The notes beneath the pieces were generated by a model. The model was not told where the DNA came from, did no database searches, and worked only from the letters and a program-made list of their open reading frames with translations. Below are positions 23,493-32,119 of a stretch of 64,000 nt of DNA, one piece after another. Location of the stretch: positions 1 through 64,000 of the forward strand of contig CACYTF010000019.1 in the NCBI GenBank assembly GCA_902777335.1. Direction: 5' to 3'. Positions within the stretch are counted from its first letter, which is position 1; every line of letters starts with the position of its first letter. The position numbers were made by a program, and so were the translations under genes. Origin of the DNA: an uncultured Eubacteriales bacterium (GTDB lineage: Bacteria; Bacillota; Clostridia; Christensenellales; Aristaeellaceae).

Positions 23493-26060
23493 ATGAAAAG
23501 ACGCGTTTCGATACTGTTGGCGGTCCTGCTGGTGCTGGCGGGCTTCTCCGTACACGCGGAGCAGGCCCCGGCCCTGGCGCGGGACGTGCTGGTGCTGTTC
23601 ACCAGCGACGTGCACTGCGGCGTGGACCAGAACTTTACCTACGTCGGCCTGAAAGCCATCAGGGACGCCGCGAAGGACGCGGGCGAACACGTGCTGCTGG
23701 TGGACAACGGCGATTCCGTGCAGGGCGAGTCCCTCGGGGTGCTGACCCAGGGCATGGCCGATATCGAGCTGATGAACGCCGTGGGCTACGATCTGGCCAT
23801 CCCCGGCAATCACGAGTTCGACTACGGCATGGAGCGCTTCTACGAGCTGGTCGGGGCGGCCGACTTCCCGTACATCAGCTGCAACTTCCGCAAGGATGGC
23901 GCGCTGGTGTTCGAACCCTATAAGGTCTTCGAGTTCGACGGCGTGAAGATCGGCATCGTCGGCGCGACCACGCCGGAGACGCTCGTTTCCTCCAAGCCGC
24001 GGTACTTCCAGGACGGCGCGGGCAATTACATCTACGATTTCTCGCAGGGCGGCGACGGCTCCGATTTCTACGCGGCGGTACAGCGGGCCGTGGACGGCGC
24101 CCGGGCCGAGGGCGCGCAGTACGTGCTCTTGATGGGCCATCTGGGCAACGAGGCCTCGGTGATCCCCTACACCTACGCGGATGTTCTCGCGCACACCACC
24201 GGCATCGACGCGATGCTGGACGGCCACAGCCATGACACCGAAAAGGTGGTCATGAAGAACAAGGACGGCGAGAACGTCGTCCGCCAGGCCTGCGGCACCA
24301 AGCTGGCGGGCATCGGCTGGCTTAGGATTTCCGCTTCGGACGGTTCGGTGGACACCGGCCTGTACACCTGGAACAACGACGTGTCCGCGCCTGAGCTTCT
24401 GGGCCTCTGGAACAGCATGAGCGTCGAGCTCGCGCGGGCCACGGACGACATCAAGGCGCAGCTCTCCGAGGTCGTCGGCACGGCCAATGTCGATCTGATC
24501 ATCAGCGACCCCGAAGCGGTGGACGACAGCGGCACGCCGGTGCGCATCGTGCGCAGCGCGGAGACCAATCTGGGCGATTTGTGCGCGGACGCATTCCGCG
24601 CGGCGAGCGGCGCGGATGTGGCCTTCGCCAACGCCGGCAGCATGCGCTCAGGGCTTTCCAAGGGCGAGATCACGCTGGACGACGCGATGAGAGTCTATCC
24701 CTTCGGAGATCGCATCATGCTGGTGGAGGTCACCGGTCAGCAGATACTGGACGCGCTGGAGTGGGGCGCGCGGGCCGTGCCCAGCGAGAACGGCGGATTC
24801 CTGCAGACCTCGGGGCTGACCTATGAGATCCATACCTACATCGAAAGCGGCTGCGTGAAGAACGACGACGGCATGTTCGCCGGCGTTAATGGCGAATACC
24901 GCGTCAAAAACGTGATGGTCGGCGGCGAGCCGCTGGACCTGGAAAAGACCTATAAGCTGGCCGCGCTGGGTTTTACGATGGTGGAACACGGCGATGGGCA
25001 CACCGCCTTTGACGGCGCCGAGATCCTTTGGACGTCGGAGAAAACGGACGTTGAGATGCTGATCGACTACATCCGCGACGATCTGGGCGGCGTCATCGGC
25101 GAGGGCTACGAGAATCCCTATGGCCAGGAGCGCATCGTGGCCGTGGAGGAGCCCGCCGGGGAAGACGCCGGGGAAGACGCCGGGGAAGAGGCGGAGGAGA
25201 CGGCCGAAGCGGCTGAAGCGGCGCTGCCCGAGGGCGTGGTGCCGGTGACCTGGGAGGTGACGCCGGAGCACCCGATGATCGACACCGACGAGGCGCGGGC
25301 GCTGTATCAGCAGATCGACTCGGGCGACTATCCCACGATGGAGGAGCTGCTGGCGAACCCCGTGGTGGCCCAGCTGGACGCGCTGTCGACGTACTACAAA
25401 TCGATGTACGGCAACACCGCCGACATCGACACGCCCGAGCGCGAGCAGCTGCGCGAGGACCTCAAGAACTGGTTCTTGACCCTCGGCTCGGCGCGCACCG
25501 TGAGCGTGGATGAAAACGGCAAGCATCACTATGTGTACGACGGACCTCTGAACCGCGATTTCCAGATGGAGCTGGCGCTGGGCCTGCCGGCCAGCGGCAA
25601 GTCCACCTTCATCGCCGATCCGGACAGCGAGGCCATGGGCGCGTTCATACTGGACCCGGACGTGATCAAGGCCCAGATCCCCGAGTACATCGAGAGCCAA
25701 GGCGCGGCGGCGGACGCCATCCACTTCGAGGGCATGGCCATCTTCCAGCGGGCCATCGACGCCTTCCTGACCGGCGACATGAAGGGCGTGAACATCGTGC
25801 TGCCCATCGTTGGCGGCGACTACGACGAGATGATGCAGCAGTACGTGCTGCCCTTTGAGGCCGCGGGCTACAACGTGCGGGCGAAGTTCCGCCCGGCCAA
25901 GGAGAACGAGGCGGCGGCCCGCGTGGTGAAGCGCGAGCTGGGCGGCGGCCAGCTGATCAACAGCGCGGTGGCGTTCAACTTCGGCGACGGCCCGGAGAAC
26001 GTGTACAACCAGATGAAGGATCAGATCAACGCCAAGGGCGAGCCCTACGGCATTGAATAG
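23493..26060 (+). CDS. exported 5'-nucleotidase (UshA-like) fused to a zeta-toxin-like P-loop kinase domain
   Basis: Residues 1-23 are a signal peptide. Residues about 30-290 form a calcineurin-like metallophosphoesterase: FTSDVHCG, NGDSVQGE, GNHEFDYG (from residue 105), MGHLGNE and DGHSHDTE carry the metal ligands. Residues about 330-530 match the 5'-nucleotidase C-terminal substrate domain (NLGDLCADAFRAASGADVAF, then GDRIMLVEVTGQQ). An acidic linker of E/A/G follows (about 550-575). The last ~250 residues are unrelated: a helical segment, then GLPASGKST (697-705), a Walker A loop, then ILDPDVIKAQIPEY and HFEG, which match the layout of zeta toxins and UDP-GlcNAc kinases. The nucleotidase part should release phosphate from nucleotides or UDP-sugars outside the membrane. 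A kinase domain on the same exported chain is unexpected, since ATP is scarce there. No internal membrane helix separates the parts. Confidence 0.85.
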   Translation: MKRRVSILLAVLLVLAGFSVHAEQAPALARDVLVLFTSDVHCGVDQNFTYVGLKAIRDAAKDAGEHVLLVDNGDSVQGESLGVLTQGMADIELMNAVGYDLAIPGNHEFDYGMERFYELVGAADFPYISCNFRKDGALVFEPYKVFEFDGVKIGIVGATTPETLVSSKPRYFQDGAGNYIYDFSQGGDGSDFYAAVQRAVDGARAEGAQYVLLMGHLGNEASVIPYTYADVLAHTTGIDAMLDGHSHDTEKVVMKNKDGENVVRQACGTKLAGIGWLRISASDGSVDTGLYTWNNDVSAPELLGLWNSMSVELARATDDIKAQLSEVVGTANVDLIISDPEAVDDSGTPVRIVRSAETNLGDLCADAFRAASGADVAFANAGSMRSGLSKGEITLDDAMRVYPFGDRIMLVEVTGQQILDALEWGARAVPSENGGFLQTSGLTYEIHTYIESGCVKNDDGMFAGVNGEYRVKNVMVGGEPLDLEKTYKLAALGFTMVEHGDGHTAFDGAEILWTSEKTDVEMLIDYIRDDLGGVIGEGYENPYGQERIVAVEEPAGEDAGEDAGEEAEETAEAAEAALPEGVVPVTWEVTPEHPMIDTDEARALYQQIDSGDYPTMEELLANPVVAQLDALSTYYKSMYGNTADIDTPEREQLREDLKNWFLTLGSARTVSVDENGKHHYVYDGPLNRDFQMELALGLPASGKSTFIADPDSEAMGAFILDPDVIKAQIPEYIESQGAAADAIHFEGMAIFQRAIDAFLTGDMKGVNIVLPIVGGDYDEMMQQYVLPFEAAGYNVRAKFRPAKENEAAARVVKRELGGGQLINSAVAFNFGDGPENVYNQMKDQINAKGEPYGIE

Positions 26061-26135
26061 GGTATGCGCGGCAAATGCCGCTCAACATACATGTACCACA
26101 AAGACGATCAATGACGAACAAGGAGGAAACGAGAC

Positions 26136-28409
26136 ATGAGGAAACTGATGAGAATGCTTCTGGCATTGGTGCTGGTGCTGGCGATCGCCGCGCCGATGAT
26201 ACCGGCGCTGGCCGAGGAGGTCGAGACCAAGGAGTACGACGGCCCGCTGCCGCTGTACGTGACGAAGGAGACGGTGAAGGCCTACAAGCACCCCGACAAG
26301 GAGAGCAAGGTGCTCAAGAAGCTGAGCGGCGGCGACGCCGTGATGGTGGAACTGGTGACCAAAAAAGGCGACTGGTGCGGCATACTGATCGAGGACACCA
26401 AGAAGGGTGGCCAGAAGATCGCGTGGGTCCTGACGAAGTACCTGTCCGAGGAGATGCCGCAGAGCTTCTGCAAGCATGATTTCGGAAAGTGGACGGTCGA
26501 GATAGAGCCCACTTGCGAACATGAGGGTTATCGCTATCGCTTCTGCAAGCTCTGCGGCATCCGTCAGGAGGACAGCCCCAAGAAGCTCGACCACGAGTGG
26601 GGCAAGTGGAAGGTGAGCAAGGAAGCCACCTGCACCAAGAAGGGCGAGCGCGTGCGCACCTGCAAGAACTGCGGCGAGCAGCAGAAGGAAGAGTATCTGG
26701 AGGACCACGACTTCGGCGCGTGGAAGATGACCAAGGAGCCCACCTGCACCGAAAAGGGCGAGCGGGTGCACACCTGCAAGGTGTGTGGCACCGAGAAAAA
26801 GCAGGAGCTGGACAAGCTGCCCCATGACTATGAATACCGGGTGACGCTGGAGGCCACCGACCATTCCGCGGGCGTCCGCTCAAAGGTCTGCAAGGTGTGC
26901 GGCCACGTGGGCGGCGAGGAGAGCTTCGACCCCGAGGGCACCATTCGCCGCGGCGCCAAGGGCGAAGAGGTGCGCTATATCCAGCAGCTGCTGGTGGAGC
27001 AGGGCTACCTGAACGCCGGCGGCGCGGACGGCGTATTCGGCGGCGGCACCGAGAAGGCCCTGATGAAGTACCAGCAGGACCGCAATCTGAACCCCGACGG
27101 CATCGCCTGGCCCCAGACCCGCGCGGACCTGGAGCACGACTACGGCCCGTGGGAAACCGTGAAGCAGATGACCCGCGCCGAGGCCGGCGAGCGCGTGCGC
27201 GTGTGCCGGGGCTGCGGCTTTGAGCAGCACGAGATCATCGAGCCCGGCACCGTGTTCGAGCGCGGCCGCAGGGGCGAGGACGTACGCGCGCTGCAGCAGA
27301 TCATCAAGGAAGTCGGCTATGACGCCGGCAGCTTCGACGGCATCTACGGCAAGAAGCTGGACGCCGCGCTGGCGGGCTTCGCCCAGGCCGAGGGCATGAT
27401 CGTGGAGGAGGGCAAGGTGCGCCCCGCCGACGTGGACGCGGTGGTGAACGCCTGGCTTGAGACCATTCCCGCCGACACCTGGATGGGCGAGGGCGACGTG
27501 AACAGCCCCGTCAACCTGGCGCTGACCGTGACCGCCGAGGGCGGCGCGGACGACAGCGGCGTGACCAGCTACAGCTGGTCCCTGACCAATTTGGGCACCG
27601 AGAAGGCCATGTTCAACGCGCTGCTGCTGACCTTCGGCGACACGCCCGACTTCAAGCAGGAGGACCTGGTGATGGTGCTGGACGGCGTCGAGCTGAAGCC
27701 CGGCGCGGCCAACAGCGCCTCCGGCAGCTTCAACGCCGACGACGAGTGGGGCGAGGGCAACCTGAACTTCGCGGCTATGGCCGTGTCCGAGGTCACCGGC
27801 GCGAAGTGGCTGAGCAACGCCGTGACCTTTGAGAACGCGAGCACCGCGGGCGCGAAGACGATCGCCCCCATGGTCAGCGACGTGGACGTGAACAACCTGG
27901 CGGACGGCATCTACCCCGTGTCCTTCGACCGCGGCGACGTGTTCAGCGGCGCTTCCGGCATCTACATGAACGCGGTGCACATCTACACCCAGGACTGGTA
28001 CGACATCGTGGACGTCAACACGCTGGCGGTGGGCGACACCATCGTCGTGGAGGGCGAAGAGGTGCCGGTGCTGTCCCTGGATAACACGGAGTACGGCATC
28101 GAGGTCAACGCCGATCAGGACGCGCGGGCGTTCGTGCTGGCCAGCCAGGAGGATTCCAACGGCTTCTTCATCCGCGGCCTCGACGACATGACCACCTACA
28201 CCGACCACGGCGAGACCGCGCTGATGATCGCGCCTGAGGCCACCTTCACCGATGCCTGGGACATCGAGAAGGAGCCGGTCACCGTGAACGCCGACGGCAT
28301 CGTCGAGGCGATGCAGACCTCCGAGAACGACGCCTTCACGCAGTTCAACACCACGGTGCGCGTCGAGGGCGGCAAGGTCGTGGAGATCAACCGCGTATTC
28401 GTGCCGTAA
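26136..28409 (+). CDS. exported surface protein: SH3-like, zinc-ribbon-like repeats and two peptidoglycan-binding domains
   Basis: The 757-residue product begins with a signal peptide (cleavage near ALA/EE, residue 26). Residues about 36-107 look like a bacterial SH3 domain (PLPLYVTKETVKAYKHPDKESKVLKKL). Residues about 110-265 carry four CxxCG modules of the type HDFG.W......PTC...G.R...C..CG, each with two Cys pairs that could bind metal. Two PG_binding_1 modules follow: RRGAKGEEVRYIQQLL (from about residue 270) and ERGRRGEDVRALQQII (from about 372), separated by a fifth CxxCG module. The remaining C-terminal half (about 450-757) is beta-rich and not recognised. The architecture suggests a wall-attached protein; no enzymatic motif is seen. 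GGAGGAAACGAGAC precedes the ATG. Confidence 0.8.
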   Translation: MRKLMRMLLALVLVLAIAAPMIPALAEEVETKEYDGPLPLYVTKETVKAYKHPDKESKVLKKLSGGDAVMVELVTKKGDWCGILIEDTKKGGQKIAWVLTKYLSEEMPQSFCKHDFGKWTVEIEPTCEHEGYRYRFCKLCGIRQEDSPKKLDHEWGKWKVSKEATCTKKGERVRTCKNCGEQQKEEYLEDHDFGAWKMTKEPTCTEKGERVHTCKVCGTEKKQELDKLPHDYEYRVTLEATDHSAGVRSKVCKVCGHVGGEESFDPEGTIRRGAKGEEVRYIQQLLVEQGYLNAGGADGVFGGGTEKALMKYQQDRNLNPDGIAWPQTRADLEHDYGPWETVKQMTRAEAGERVRVCRGCGFEQHEIIEPGTVFERGRRGEDVRALQQIIKEVGYDAGSFDGIYGKKLDAALAGFAQAEGMIVEEGKVRPADVDAVVNAWLETIPADTWMGEGDVNSPVNLALTVTAEGGADDSGVTSYSWSLTNLGTEKAMFNALLLTFGDTPDFKQEDLVMVLDGVELKPGAANSASGSFNADDEWGEGNLNFAAMAVSEVTGAKWLSNAVTFENASTAGAKTIAPMVSDVDVNNLADGIYPVSFDRGDVFSGASGIYMNAVHIYTQDWYDIVDVNTLAVGDTIVVEGEEVPVLSLDNTEYGIEVNADQDARAFVLASQEDSNGFFIRGLDDMTTYTDHGETALMIAPEATFTDAWDIEKEPVTVNADGIVEAMQTSENDAFTQFNTTVRVEGGKVVEINRVFVP

Positions 28410-28440
28410 GCGCCGGATAGAACGGTCAAAAACAGAAGAT

Positions 28441-28510
28441 CGACAGGGCGGGCACATCCCGCCCTTGTCGGGTATTCGGCCCAGGTATCCCGAGACCCTT
28501 CGGGATACCT
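28441..28510 (+). terminator. two tandem hairpins between the surface protein and the YdcF-type gene
   Basis: GGGCGGG (28446-28452) pairs with CCCGCCC (28458-28464), extended by partly paired flanks. Then AGGTATCCCG (28483-28492) pairs perfectly with CGGGATACCT (28501-28510). Neither has a U-run, so they could be terminators of unusual type, an attenuator or a processing element. Confidence 0.45.
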
Positions 28511-28546
28511 TGCGCCGTGTGATACGGCCCGGGCCCGGAGGTACAC

Positions 28547-29986
28547 ATGAAGAAGGCATCCCTGCAAATCGCCGTGCTGGCGCTCATACTGCTCGCGGTC
28601 TGCGCCGTCTGCCGCGTGGCGATGCGCGGCGGCTACATGGCCGCGATACCCATCGGCGTTCAGAACGTCCGGGCGGAGGAGCTCCGCTTCGTGGACGAGA
28701 CGCCGGGCGTGATCGACCGCGGCGCGCCGCGGGTCGAGGGCAGCTTCATACGCGTGCCCATTTACCCGGTGCGCGCCGGCGAGACCTATGTGGATGTGAG
28801 CGCCGGCAACGGCAACGAATACGTGATGCACCTGCAGGTGGGCCGCTTCGGCACGATCTACGACGGCGTCACCGGCGGCTTTACCGGCGACACCGTGGTG
28901 CTGGCGGCGTTCACGGCCTTTTGCCTGGCGGTGGCGGCCATCATGTTCTACACCTATCGCCGCGCGACGGGCCCGGCCTTTTACGCCTATGACACCATGT
29001 ACGCGGCGGGCCTTGCGCTGTTTGGGCTGCTGACGGGGCTGACGATGCTGGCGGTCACGGTGCGGCACATGCTGCGGCCCTACGAGTACAACATGCTGGT
29101 GGCCTATACCGCGATCACCGGCGCCAGCTGGCGCTTCATGATGCTGACCGCGCTGCCGGTGGCGGCCTTCGCCGCGGCGATGGCGGTGAGCAACGCGGCG
29201 CTCATACGGCACGAGGGCTTCAGTCCCAAGAACATGCTGGGCATCGGCATCGGCCTTGCGCTGATCGCGGGGGAGGCGCTGGCGTTTTTCCTGTACAGCC
29301 GGAACGTCTCCGGCTCCGAGCGGGAGGTGCGGCTGTGGGACACGCTGTGCAACGTCTACGCCACCGGCTTTGCCTGGTTTGAGTGCATGCTGATCGGCGC
29401 CATCGTCTGCGGCCCGAAGGCCGCGCGGCACAGCCCGGCCCCCGGCGCGGACTGCATACTGATACTCGGCTGCAAATTCAGAAGGGACGGCACGCTGACC
29501 CCGCTGCTGCGGGGCAGGGTGGACCGGGCCATCGACTACTGGAAGCGCCAGCGGGAAGCGACGGGCCGCGAGGCGGTGCTGATGCCCTCCGGCGGCCAGG
29601 GCGCGGACGAGCCGATGCCGGAGGCGCAGGCCATGAAGCGCTATATGCTGGAAAAGGGCATCCCCGAAGCGTGCATCGTCACCGAGGACAGATCGCACAA
29701 TACATTTCAGAACATGCAGTATTCCAAGGCGCTCATCGAGCGGAACGCGCTGGGCAATAGGGTGGTCTTTGCCACCACGAACTACCACGTGTTCCGAAGC
29801 GGCGTGTGGGCGCGGCGGGCCGGGCTGCCGGCCGAGGGCATGGGCAGCCGCACCCGGTGGTGGTACTGGCCCAACGCCTTCATGCGGGAGTGCGCCGGGC
29901 TGATGCTGAACCACATCCCCCAGGAGCTGATGCTGCTGGCGGCGATGCTGGCGCTGTTTGGCGCGCTGTCGGTGGCGCTGGGGTAA
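28547..29986 (+). CDS. multi-spanning membrane protein with YdcF/SanA-type (DUF218) domain
   Basis: The 479-residue product has an N-terminal membrane helix, an extracytoplasmic segment (about 28-115) and several further hydrophobic helices (about 120-290). The C-terminal 190 residues form a DUF218 domain: CILILGCKF, then GRVDRAIDYWKRQ, VLMPSGGQGADEPMPEAQAMKRYML and TEDRSHNTFQNMQYSK. This is the nucleotide-like binding pattern of YdcF/SanA/ElyC proteins. The family is linked to envelope and cell-wall maintenance (ElyC, SanA), with no firm enzymatic reaction. CGGAGG stands 7 bases before the ATG. The last residues are again hydrophobic (LMLLAAMLALFGALSVAL). Confidence 0.85.
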   Translation: MKKASLQIAVLALILLAVCAVCRVAMRGGYMAAIPIGVQNVRAEELRFVDETPGVIDRGAPRVEGSFIRVPIYPVRAGETYVDVSAGNGNEYVMHLQVGRFGTIYDGVTGGFTGDTVVLAAFTAFCLAVAAIMFYTYRRATGPAFYAYDTMYAAGLALFGLLTGLTMLAVTVRHMLRPYEYNMLVAYTAITGASWRFMMLTALPVAAFAAAMAVSNAALIRHEGFSPKNMLGIGIGLALIAGEALAFFLYSRNVSGSEREVRLWDTLCNVYATGFAWFECMLIGAIVCGPKAARHSPAPGADCILILGCKFRRDGTLTPLLRGRVDRAIDYWKRQREATGREAVLMPSGGQGADEPMPEAQAMKRYMLEKGIPEACIVTEDRSHNTFQNMQYSKALIERNALGNRVVFATTNYHVFRSGVWARRAGLPAEGMGSRTRWWYWPNAFMRECAGLMLNHIPQELMLLAAMLALFGALSVALG

Positions 29987-30012
29987 ACTGTGGCAGAGGA
30001 GAGAAGATTGCG

Positions 30013-31209
30013 ATGAAGACCATCAAGAGCGTGTACAAGATCGGCAACGGCCCTTCCAGCTCCCACACGGTGGGCCCGTACCATGCCGCGAAGACCTTCG
30101 GCGCGCGCTACCCGGAGGCGGACCGCTTCCGCGTGACGCTGTACGGGTCGCTGGCGTTCACCGGCGAGGGCCACGGCACCGGCAAGGCCATACGCTCGGC
30201 GCTGCCGGGCGCCCAGGTGTTGTTCGACCGGGAGAACGCGGACCTGCCCCATCCCAACACGATGCTGTTCGAGGCGTTCAAGGACGGCCGGAAGATCGGG
30301 TCCAACCGCATCTTCAGCATCGGCGGCGGCTCGATCCGTATCGAGGGGGAGCCCTCCGAGGACGAGATCGAGGTCTACCCCCAGAAGAACTTCACGGAGA
30401 TACTGAAGATCTGCCGCGAGAGGAGCCTGAATCTGGCGCAGTTCATCTACCGCATGGAGGACGATCAGCTGCGCGCATCCCTAAAGACGGCCTGGGAGGC
30501 CATGAAGGACGCCGTTCACCGCGGCCTGTGCGCCGAGGGCGTGCTGCCCGGCGGCCTGGGCGTGGCCCGCAAGGCCAAAACGCTCTACGAGAAGCGCTGC
30601 TACAACGAGAGCGCCGACGTGACCATGAACCGCGTGATCGCCGCCTACGCCTACGCCGTCAGCGAGGAGAACGCCGACGAGCACATCGTGGTCACCGCGC
30701 CCACCTGCGGCAGCTGCGGCGTGCTGCCCGCCGTGCTGTACTACATGCACGCGGACCGGGGCTTTCCGGAGGACGAGATACTGGACGCGCTGGCCGTGGC
30801 GGGCATCATCGGCAACGTGATCCGCACCAACGCCAGCATCTCCGGCGCGGAGTGCGGCTGCCAGGCGGAGATCGGCAGCGCCTGTTCGATGACCGCCGCG
30901 GCGCTGGCCGCGCTGTACGGTCTGAACATCGACCAGATCGAGTACGCGGCGGAGATCGCCATGGAGCACAACCTGGGCCTGACCTGCGACCCGGTGAAGG
31001 GCCTGGTGCAGATTCCCTGCATCGAGCGCAACGCCGTGGCCGCCATGCGCGCGATCAGCTCCGTCAACCTCTCCCGCTTTCTGTATTCGACCCGAAAGAT
31101 ATCCTTCGACGAAGTGGTGACCACCATGTACCGCACGGGCATGGACATGAACGAGAAGTACCGCGAGACCTCCCACGGAGGCCTGGCACAGATCTATCAC
31201 GGCAACTGA
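30013..31209 (+). CDS. L-serine dehydratase (L-serine ammonia-lyase), iron-sulfur type, single chain
   Basis: The enzyme converts L-serine to pyruvate and ammonia. The start is ATG 30013, after GAGGAGAGAAG; an upstream open frame overlaps the previous gene and lacks homology. Residues 6-20 carry the signature YKIGNGPSSSHTVGP of the beta-domain. The catalytic alpha-domain has TAPTCGSCGVLP (Cys 232 and 235) and GAECGCQAEIGSAC (Cys 281 and 283), the cysteines that hold or border the [4Fe-4S] cluster. At 398 residues it is shorter than E. coli SdaA (about 454) but contains both domains fused, unlike the two-subunit SdaAA/SdaAB of Bacillus. The protein is cytoplasmic, so it stands out among exported neighbours; only 26 bp separate it from the YdcF-type gene, which suggests co-transcription. 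Confidence 0.93.
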   Translation: MKTIKSVYKIGNGPSSSHTVGPYHAAKTFGARYPEADRFRVTLYGSLAFTGEGHGTGKAIRSALPGAQVLFDRENADLPHPNTMLFEAFKDGRKIGSNRIFSIGGGSIRIEGEPSEDEIEVYPQKNFTEILKICRERSLNLAQFIYRMEDDQLRASLKTAWEAMKDAVHRGLCAEGVLPGGLGVARKAKTLYEKRCYNESADVTMNRVIAAYAYAVSEENADEHIVVTAPTCGSCGVLPAVLYYMHADRGFPEDEILDALAVAGIIGNVIRTNASISGAECGCQAEIGSACSMTAAALAALYGLNIDQIEYAAEIAMEHNLGLTCDPVKGLVQIPCIERNAVAAMRAISSVNLSRFLYSTRKISFDEVVTTMYRTGMDMNEKYRETSHGGLAQIYHGN

Positions 31210-31261
31210 CGAAATACGCCGCCCGGCACGACCGGCGGTTATAGTGAAAGGAGTATTCATC

Positions 31262-32053
31262 ATGAAGAAGCTTGTTTCTGCAATGCTGGTAATCGCCCTG
31301 ATGCTCTGCGGCTTTGCCGCGCTGGCGGAGGGAACGCAGGACGCGGCGGGCCTTGAGGTCAACACGCTGACGGAGGACGGCAGCTTCGTCATTCAGATCG
31401 GCGCGGGGGACGACCTGGGCTGGATCGCCGACGACATGGCCCAGGACGATTCCGTGGTGAAGCTGGCGTTCGAGGACACCCTCGAGGGCACCTATGTGGC
31501 GCGCTACGAGCCCACTGGCGACGGCGACGTGACGGTCGGCGTGCGGCACTATATCGGCATCGCCTGCGACAAGCGCCTCACCTGGGATCTGCGTGTGGCG
31601 GACGGCGCGGTGCAGGAGGTCACCGGCGGCAGCCAGGCGTTCTCCCCCGACGAAGCGGAGCAGGACCCGCTGCTCTCCGGCGAATGGCTGCAGGCCGAGA
31701 CGCAGTTTACGCAGATGACCGTCCAAAAGAACGAGGCGCGCGGCTGGGACGTGGAGATCGCCGCCCCGATGACGCACGGCGCGTACATCTTCAAGACGAC
31801 CATCTACTACGACTGCGACGTGAACGGCTTTGTCTACGACAAGGGCAAGTTCTGGGATCTGCCGATCACGGACTCCGATGAGGCGGTGGAGCTGGGCGAG
31901 GCGAAGCTCGCCGGTACCACGGGCGTGTTCGCCTTTTCCGAGGACGATCAGGAAGTGTACCTGTCCTGGTACGACGACCACGACCCCGAGGCGGATATCG
32001 TGGTCTTTGAGCGCGCGGCCGACGCGGCTAAAGAAGCCGTTTCCGCCGATTAA
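31262..32053 (+). CDS. exported protein of unknown function (263 aa)
   Basis: AAAGGAG (31247-31253) places the start at ATG 31262. Residues 1-22 are a signal peptide (KKLVSAMLVIALMLCGFAALA/EG). The mature chain is acidic and beta-rich; segments such as GTYVARYEPTGDGDVTVGVRHY suggest one or two beta-sandwich domains. I do not recognise a family. It is followed 66 bp later by the exported pyrophosphatase gene and shares its strand, so they may be co-expressed. Confidence 0.75.
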   Translation: MKKLVSAMLVIALMLCGFAALAEGTQDAAGLEVNTLTEDGSFVIQIGAGDDLGWIADDMAQDDSVVKLAFEDTLEGTYVARYEPTGDGDVTVGVRHYIGIACDKRLTWDLRVADGAVQEVTGGSQAFSPDEAEQDPLLSGEWLQAETQFTQMTVQKNEARGWDVEIAAPMTHGAYIFKTTIYYDCDVNGFVYDKGKFWDLPITDSDEAVELGEAKLAGTTGVFAFSEDDQEVYLSWYDDHDPEADIVVFERAADAAKEAVSAD

Positions 32054-32119
32054 CGCGCGCCTGCGCGCCGCGCTCAGGCGGGCATGGACAATATCGACAG
32101 GTAAAGAGGGGAAACCAGC

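Noticed and set aside
29806..30012. N-terminal extension of the serine dehydratase frame
   Set aside because: It overlaps the YdcF-type gene and carries no family similarity; ATG 30013 has a good ribosome site and the conserved start.
29958..31244. Open frame of 428 codons overlapping serine dehydratase in another frame
   Set aside because: Arg/Gly/Asp-rich shadow without motifs, fully covered by a gene of clear family.
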